A stretch of DNA of 20,883 nt from Bacteroidales bacterium (GTDB lineage Bacteria; Bacteroidota; Bacteroidia; Bacteroidales; Lentimicrobiaceae): NCBI GenBank assembly GCA_016705005.1, contig JADIZB010000002.1, positions 1 to 20,883 on the forward strand, read 5' to 3'. This document shows, piece after piece, positions 16,947 to 20,883 of this stretch. The number at the start of each line of letters is the position of its first letter. Position 1 is the stretch's first letter. A program made the position numbers and the translations under genes. Under the pieces are notes generated by a model. It did no database searches, was not told where the DNA came from, and worked only from the letters and a program-made list of their open reading frames with translations.

Positions 16947-17890
16947 AGTGAAGATGCGTTAAGAGATTCCCCCCTGGCCCAGATTTTCCTTACCAGCGAA
17001 TCCATCATGGTCTGGTTGGGATGGAAGTAATCGATAAAATTCGAGCGGGTGGATTTAAATTCTGCCCATAGATCAAGGTCAATTGTTTTACCCAGCGTAT
17101 TGATGTCTGCCTTAAACCTCATCAACTCATCTGTCAGGCCAACTTTTTTAAGGTGATTGTCAACTCCTTCATAAACAGGAAGGATGATAAAGCTTAATTC
17201 AATATTATTCTGGTCACAATATTTCCTGATTTTCTGAAATTCACCGAAATAAGAAAAGGGATAGGAATATTCTTTAAAAAACAGGTTCAGCCTGAACTGA
17301 GCCAATTCTTCCATTCTGTCAGGAGGCAGGAATTCATAGGATCTGGAAATAATCCAGGGGTTTCGTGTGGCAGCCCAGGCAGTATTTGCGACGGCATCGA
17401 AGAAAATCTCCTTGGTTGTAAAATACTGGTAGGGTCTTTTGAAATAATCCTGTGCGAAGTGGAAAAGATCGTATTCCCTTTCTGCATTATAGTTCATAAA
17501 TGCCACCTGAAAATAAACTTTCTCAAGCCGGGTATGTCCGGCTGTGAACCAGAATGTCTCAAACATTGTATTGAAACTGGCTCCGGGAAAGCAGAAATTA
17601 AAATACTCTTCACCGGTAATGTCTCGGATCAGGTCAACGTTGATGTCTTTCCCCTGTGAATCACCAATAATTACTTTGGAAACCGGGTTCCTCCTGAATT
17701 TGATTGTTTTCCAAAGGATGTTCCCCCTTGGGCTGCTTTCATCCGTGCGTTGTATTATGGTGAACTTGTCCTTATCGTTGATCACATGGAAAACACCAAA
17801 GAAATTATAGGGATCAATGACAAATATAAAAAGCGCATAGAGAAAAACCGGTATCAAAAAAAGAGATGCTTTCAGGATATATTTTTTCAT
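16943..17890 (-). CDS. Membrane-anchored SGNH-type protein (DltD/AlgX-like role)
   Basis: A 315-residue protein with an N-terminal transmembrane anchor (about 5-25, ILKASLFLIPVFLYALFIFV) and a presumed periplasmic domain. It has the SGNH nucleophile block as IIGDSQGKDIN (Ser78) and the late Asp/His block NFIDYFHPNQT (Asp287, His290), so the catalytic triad of the SGNH fold appears complete. Such proteins work with MBOAT acyltransferases in O-acylation of envelope polymers, as AlgJ/AlgX do with AlgI and DltD with DltB. The MBOAT gene is directly upstream in the same strand, with 24 bases between stop and start. I do not recognise the exact subfamily. The gene is intact. Its stop overlaps the stop of the opposing ligase, with no terminator visible between them. 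Confidence 0.8.
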   Translation of the reverse strand: MKKYILKASLFLIPVFLYALFIFVIDPYNFFGVFHVINDKDKFTIIQRTDESSPRGNILWKTIKFRRNPVSKVIIGDSQGKDINVDLIRDITGEEYFNFCFPGASFNTMFETFWFTAGHTRLEKVYFQVAFMNYNAEREYDLFHFAQDYFKRPYQYFTTKEIFFDAVANTAWAATRNPWIISRSYEFLPPDRMEELAQFRLNLFFKEYSYPFSYFGEFQKIRKYCDQNNIELSFIILPVYEGVDNHLKKVGLTDELMRFKADINTLGKTIDLDLWAEFKSTRSNFIDYFHPNQTMMDSLVRKIWARGESLNASSL

Positions 17891-17914
17891 AACCTTAAAT
17901 GGGCTTAACTGAAA

Positions 17915-19346
17915 TTAAAACTTGAGATAAACGAATGTATCACCGGCGCCGCTATAGTAGAAAACCGAGACGATCAGCAGATAATAACCGACCCACCTTA
18001 CAGCCCGTGGCATTTTCAGAAAATATCCTGCAACATCCACGCCTCTTTCCTGATAAATTTCGATAACGAACAATACTACAAAAGCAGCAAAGGCAATAAA
18101 GAATCCTGCTGAATCATAAATAAGCTTATTCCCTGAAAGACTCAGGTGAAAATTTGAAAACAGGTGCGATATAAAATAAAAGGCATCGCTGATGGAATGG
18201 GAGTTAAAAAACACCAGTGTAAAGGAAAAGAAAAGATAGGTAAGTGCCCGGCTTACAAAAACCACCATGCCCGAAGGCAGTTTTGATGCGATTTCCAGCC
18301 TCTTTTTCTTGGAAGCAAATTCATAACTGATGGCGACACCCTGCAAAATACCAACCATAATAAATGTCCAGTTCGCACCATGCCAGATACCAATGACAAA
18401 AAAGGAAACGAATATTCCGGCAATGGCCGCCCTGTTTCCAAGACGTCGGTATTTGACAATGAAAGGTGAAAATATAAAATCGTTGCACCATGACGAAAGT
18501 GAAATGTGCCAGCGCCTCCAGAATTCACCAACATTTCTGGCAAAGAAAGGACGGTTGAAATTATCGACCAGTTTGATTCCGAAAATGCGGGCTACTCCCA
18601 ATGCCATATCGGTATATCCCGAAAAATCACAATAAAGGTGGATGGCCTGAAGGAAAAAGATTAAAACGAGAGGCAGACCCGAATAATTATCCATATGGCC
18701 ATATACAAGTCCGACGGGGGCTCCGAGGTTATTGCCTATGACCACTTTTTTGAACATCCCCCAGAGGAATAGCCTCAAACCTGCAGAGATGTTTTCCTGA
18801 TTAAATTCAATCCGCGCATTCACCTGTGGAAAATGATTGGACCGTTCAACCGACCGGCAAGAAACTTCGAAAGAACGCAAGATAATTCGCAAAATTTACA
18901 AAATTTCTCTGCCTTTTCAGCCCGCCTGTTGATCCGGATAATATAACCCAGCGCCTGAAAGTGTAATAGGAGATTCCAACAGGAACGATCAGGGAAAGAT
19001 AGGGCAGATTGCTGTTTGCAGAGAATAAATTGAGCAGGGAATTGATATTCTCGAACAAAAAGTTAATGTATTTATAAAACGCAAGTATGCCAATGTTTGC
19101 ATAAATGGCCAACCAGAAAATCTTTAATCTCCACTTTGTATCTATCTGTTTTTCAAGCGCTCTGCCAAAAAAGTAGTTAAGTACAATGAAGGCAATTGTA
19201 AAAAGCACTAAATTTGGGGAGAGCATTGAAATGAAATAAATGCTCGCGGCTAACAACACTGGCTGCCTGAATTTCTGATTTACCCCGTAGTATAGCAGGA
19301 CTGAAACGGCTAAAAACACGAAGAAGTGGAAAGAGTTGAATAGCAC
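17915..19346 (-). CDS. MBOAT family O-acyltransferase (AlgI/DltB-like; frameshifted near the middle)
   Basis: Polytopic membrane acyltransferase that moves acyl groups across the inner membrane to polymers or lipids. The N-terminal part from a GTG at 19346 reads MLFNSFHFFVFLAVSVLLYY and further helices to LIVPVGISYYTF, typical of AlgI/PatA-type proteins. Between about 18830 and 18960 several indels occur: restoring a C near 18956 turns the text into TFQALGYIIRINRRAEKAEK, and further repairs give FVNFANYLAFFPKFL and GPVERSNHFPQVN. The second half is clean: IHLYCDFSGYTDMALG, RPFFARNVGEFWRRWHISLS with the MBOAT signature, and FVIGIWHGANWTFIMVG with the catalytic His. Repaired length is about 476 residues, usual for the family. 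Upstream partner of the SGNH gene; both would be co-transcribed. Substrate unknown. Confidence 0.9.
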
Positions 19347-19399
19347 CTGGATTGTGTTTAATTTGAACTAAATGTATTATTAACTTAATAACTCAGACT

Positions 19400-20257
19400 A
19401 TGTTTAAAACAAATGTATCAATTTTCATGGTCGTTGCTTTTATAACTTCAATTATTTTTATTTCAGGATGTAAAATGAAAAAGATGACCCCCGATCAGAA
19501 TGCCTACAAATTATGTTTCTCCATCACAGTACTGGACAGGGGAAGGCAAGGCATCAGGACTCAAAAGAATAACCGGAATCTTCAACAAATATGAAGCAGT
19601 TCCCGAATGGTTTGACAACCACAATAAAACGATGGGAACCAATTATTACATTACCGGGCAGAATTTTCCTAAAGCAAAACCATATGGCTGGCACAATTAC
19701 CCCTACGATTACTTTAATATCTGGGTAAAGAACGCCGGAAACAATGCATATCAGGAAGAACCAACCCTGGAGATGCTTGTCAAAGAGTACAATATGATCA
19801 TCTTCAAGCATTGTTTTCCTGTCGGAAATATTCTTGATAGCCCTGATTCGGCTGATATTAATTCCGATAAAAAGACGCTGGAGAATTACAAATCTCGTAT
19901 CTGGCATTAAAAGAAAATGTTGCTGCAATTTCCTGATACAAAATTTCTAGTCTGGACTGCCGCTTTGGGTTGGATCGCAGACAACTGCTGAAGAAGCCAC
20001 AGGACAAGAAAATTTGTTGATTGGGTGATCAATGAATGGGATAGCCAGGGTGATAACATTTACCTTTGGGACTTTACAACCTTGAAACGGAAGGTGGACA
20101 ATCCTTGAAGCCTGAATATGCTGTTGGCAAAGATGATTCTCATCCAGATAAATATCCGTCGGCAGAGTTGCTCCCTTTTTTGTCAGTGAATTGTTGAGTG
20201 GATTGAAAACAAATGGTCAGAAAACCGGTTTATCAGAGAAACCAAAATAAGATGTAA
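19400..20257 (+). CDS. SGNH-like surface lipoprotein of the HHSTG type (frameshifted, 3' end uncertain)
   Basis: Starts at ATG 19400 with a lipoprotein signal, FITSIIFISGC (lipidated Cys24). After a shift near 19500 the minor frame reads IMFLHHSTG (19510-19536), where HHST takes the place of the GDS block of SGNH hydrolases. A long clear segment follows: NKYEAVPEWFDNHNKTMGTN, YPYDYFNIWVKNAG, YNMIIFKHCFPVGNI, NSDKKTLENYK. Beyond 19900 the frame breaks repeatedly but family sequence continues: FLVWTAA, FVDWVINEWDSQGDNIYLW, LKPEYAVGKDDSHPDKYPS with the late DxxH-like block, and IVEWIENK. The end near 20257 is approximate. It probably acts on surface glycans as an esterase or acyl-transfer protein, but no activity is established to my knowledge. 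Divergent from the MBOAT gene with only 53 bases between them, so they may share regulation. Confidence 0.68.
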
Positions 20258-20883
20258 TGAATTTTGTTCAGTATTTATAAATTTTAAACCATTTCAATGA
20301 TGACTGAGCATTGCTGCTGGCGAAGAACAGCTAAAAAATTATTATTGAAACATCTAACTTTGTTCCTGCTGAAAAGGAAAAGATGATACTTTGATTTTAT
20401 AGGAAGGCACTTCGATCCAATGGGGGTTCCTTTCACTGATCAATTTTGCTGAAGATAATTTTAAGATTAAGGCTGCTGATTCAGAGCTTCTGGAAGGTAA
20501 TCTGAATCCGTGAATGCAATCTCAGGCTTTATAAGCCGGAAACTTAACTAAGAAATCTGATCTAGGTGTGGTATTGCAGGAATTTTCAATTTCTCGGCTA
20601 CCGAAAATGCACCTTCTGAACAACAACTGACTTCAGACTGCTGATTTACCATCCGTTACAGGGCCTGATGAAAGTGGGTATTACATCTTGGTGCAGGATC
20701 GAATGGGGTAATGTTCGGTTGAGCATCGCTGCGTTTCTTCAGGACAGCAACTAATGCTATATCAGGGACATGGGGACCTGACTTGTAGTACAATTTAATA
20801 GTTTAACCACACTGAAACCGCCGTGATCTTGAAAAAATTGGAATTCAGTTCACCTGTCAGACCGATGCGGTAGTTGTAGTTCA
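20258..20883. other. Unresolved, error-rich tail of the window
   Basis: About 626 bases without a stable reading frame. Short plus-strand stretches look coding (for example NFAEDNFKIKAADSELLEGN around 20440-20505 and LGVVLQEFSIS around 20565-20600), broken every few dozen bases. I cannot identify a family and see no RNA gene, repeat or terminator. Confidence 0.3.

Noticed and set aside
1..20883. CRISPR arrays, tRNA or rRNA genes, insertion sequences, attachment sites
   Set aside because: I scanned for regular direct repeats, cloverleaf-like segments with CCA ends, transposase motifs and terminal inverted repeats and saw none I could support.

Overview
The window looks like chromosomal DNA from a member of the Bacteroidota, probably a Bacteroidales- or Marinilabiliales-like lineage; the exact taxon is inference. 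The signs are a type IX secretion system (T9SS) component of the PorW/SprE family, a secreted protein with a T9SS type A sorting domain, promoter-like TAnnTTTG elements (one with a well-spaced TTTG -33 box), little Shine-Dalgarno signal, and the order M23 peptidase / porW / bactofilin / atpZ / atpI. Sequence quality is uneven. The outer parts (about 1-5200 and 18830-20883) are full of single-base frameshifts in otherwise well-conserved genes, while about 5900-18800 is nearly clean except for folE. I read these as uncorrected indel errors, not real pseudogenes, and I describe the genes as they would read once repaired.

Left part, 1-5767. On the minus strand an M23 peptidase is followed by dxr (MEP isoprenoid pathway), which runs off the left edge. 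Divergently, on the plus strand, lie porW/sprE (T9SS lipoprotein), a bactofilin, atpZ and an atpI-like gene. The F-type ATP synthase genes that I would expect next are absent. Instead, a minus-strand 701-residue secreted Ycf48-like beta-propeller with a T9SS sorting tail occupies 5941-8046, in visibly AT-richer DNA.

Middle, 8379-14353. A 6-pyruvoyl-tetrahydropterin synthase-type gene and folE form a pterin pair, closed by a long hairpin terminator. Next comes a plus-strand run: exported M14 metallopeptidase, enolase-superfamily OSBS/N-succinylamino acid racemase-type enzyme, tandem GNAT acetyltransferase and HD hydrolase. The racemase + GNAT + amidohydrolase-like combination recalls known D- to L-amino acid conversion clusters. 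A small SpoIIAA/STAS-like protein follows.

Right part, 14486-20883. A divergent NadE-like ATP-pyrophosphatase sits 10 bases before an acyl-adenylate-forming ligase. Facing them on the minus strand are a membrane-bound O-acyltransferase (MBOAT, DltB/AlgI type) and a membrane-anchored SGNH-type protein; divergent from these is a second SGNH-like surface lipoprotein (HHSTG type). Together they look like parts of an envelope or glycan acylation system resembling Dlt or alginate acetylation, with an unusual amidating enzyme and no visible carrier protein. This is the best candidate for an undescribed system here. The last ~600 bases are too damaged to interpret.
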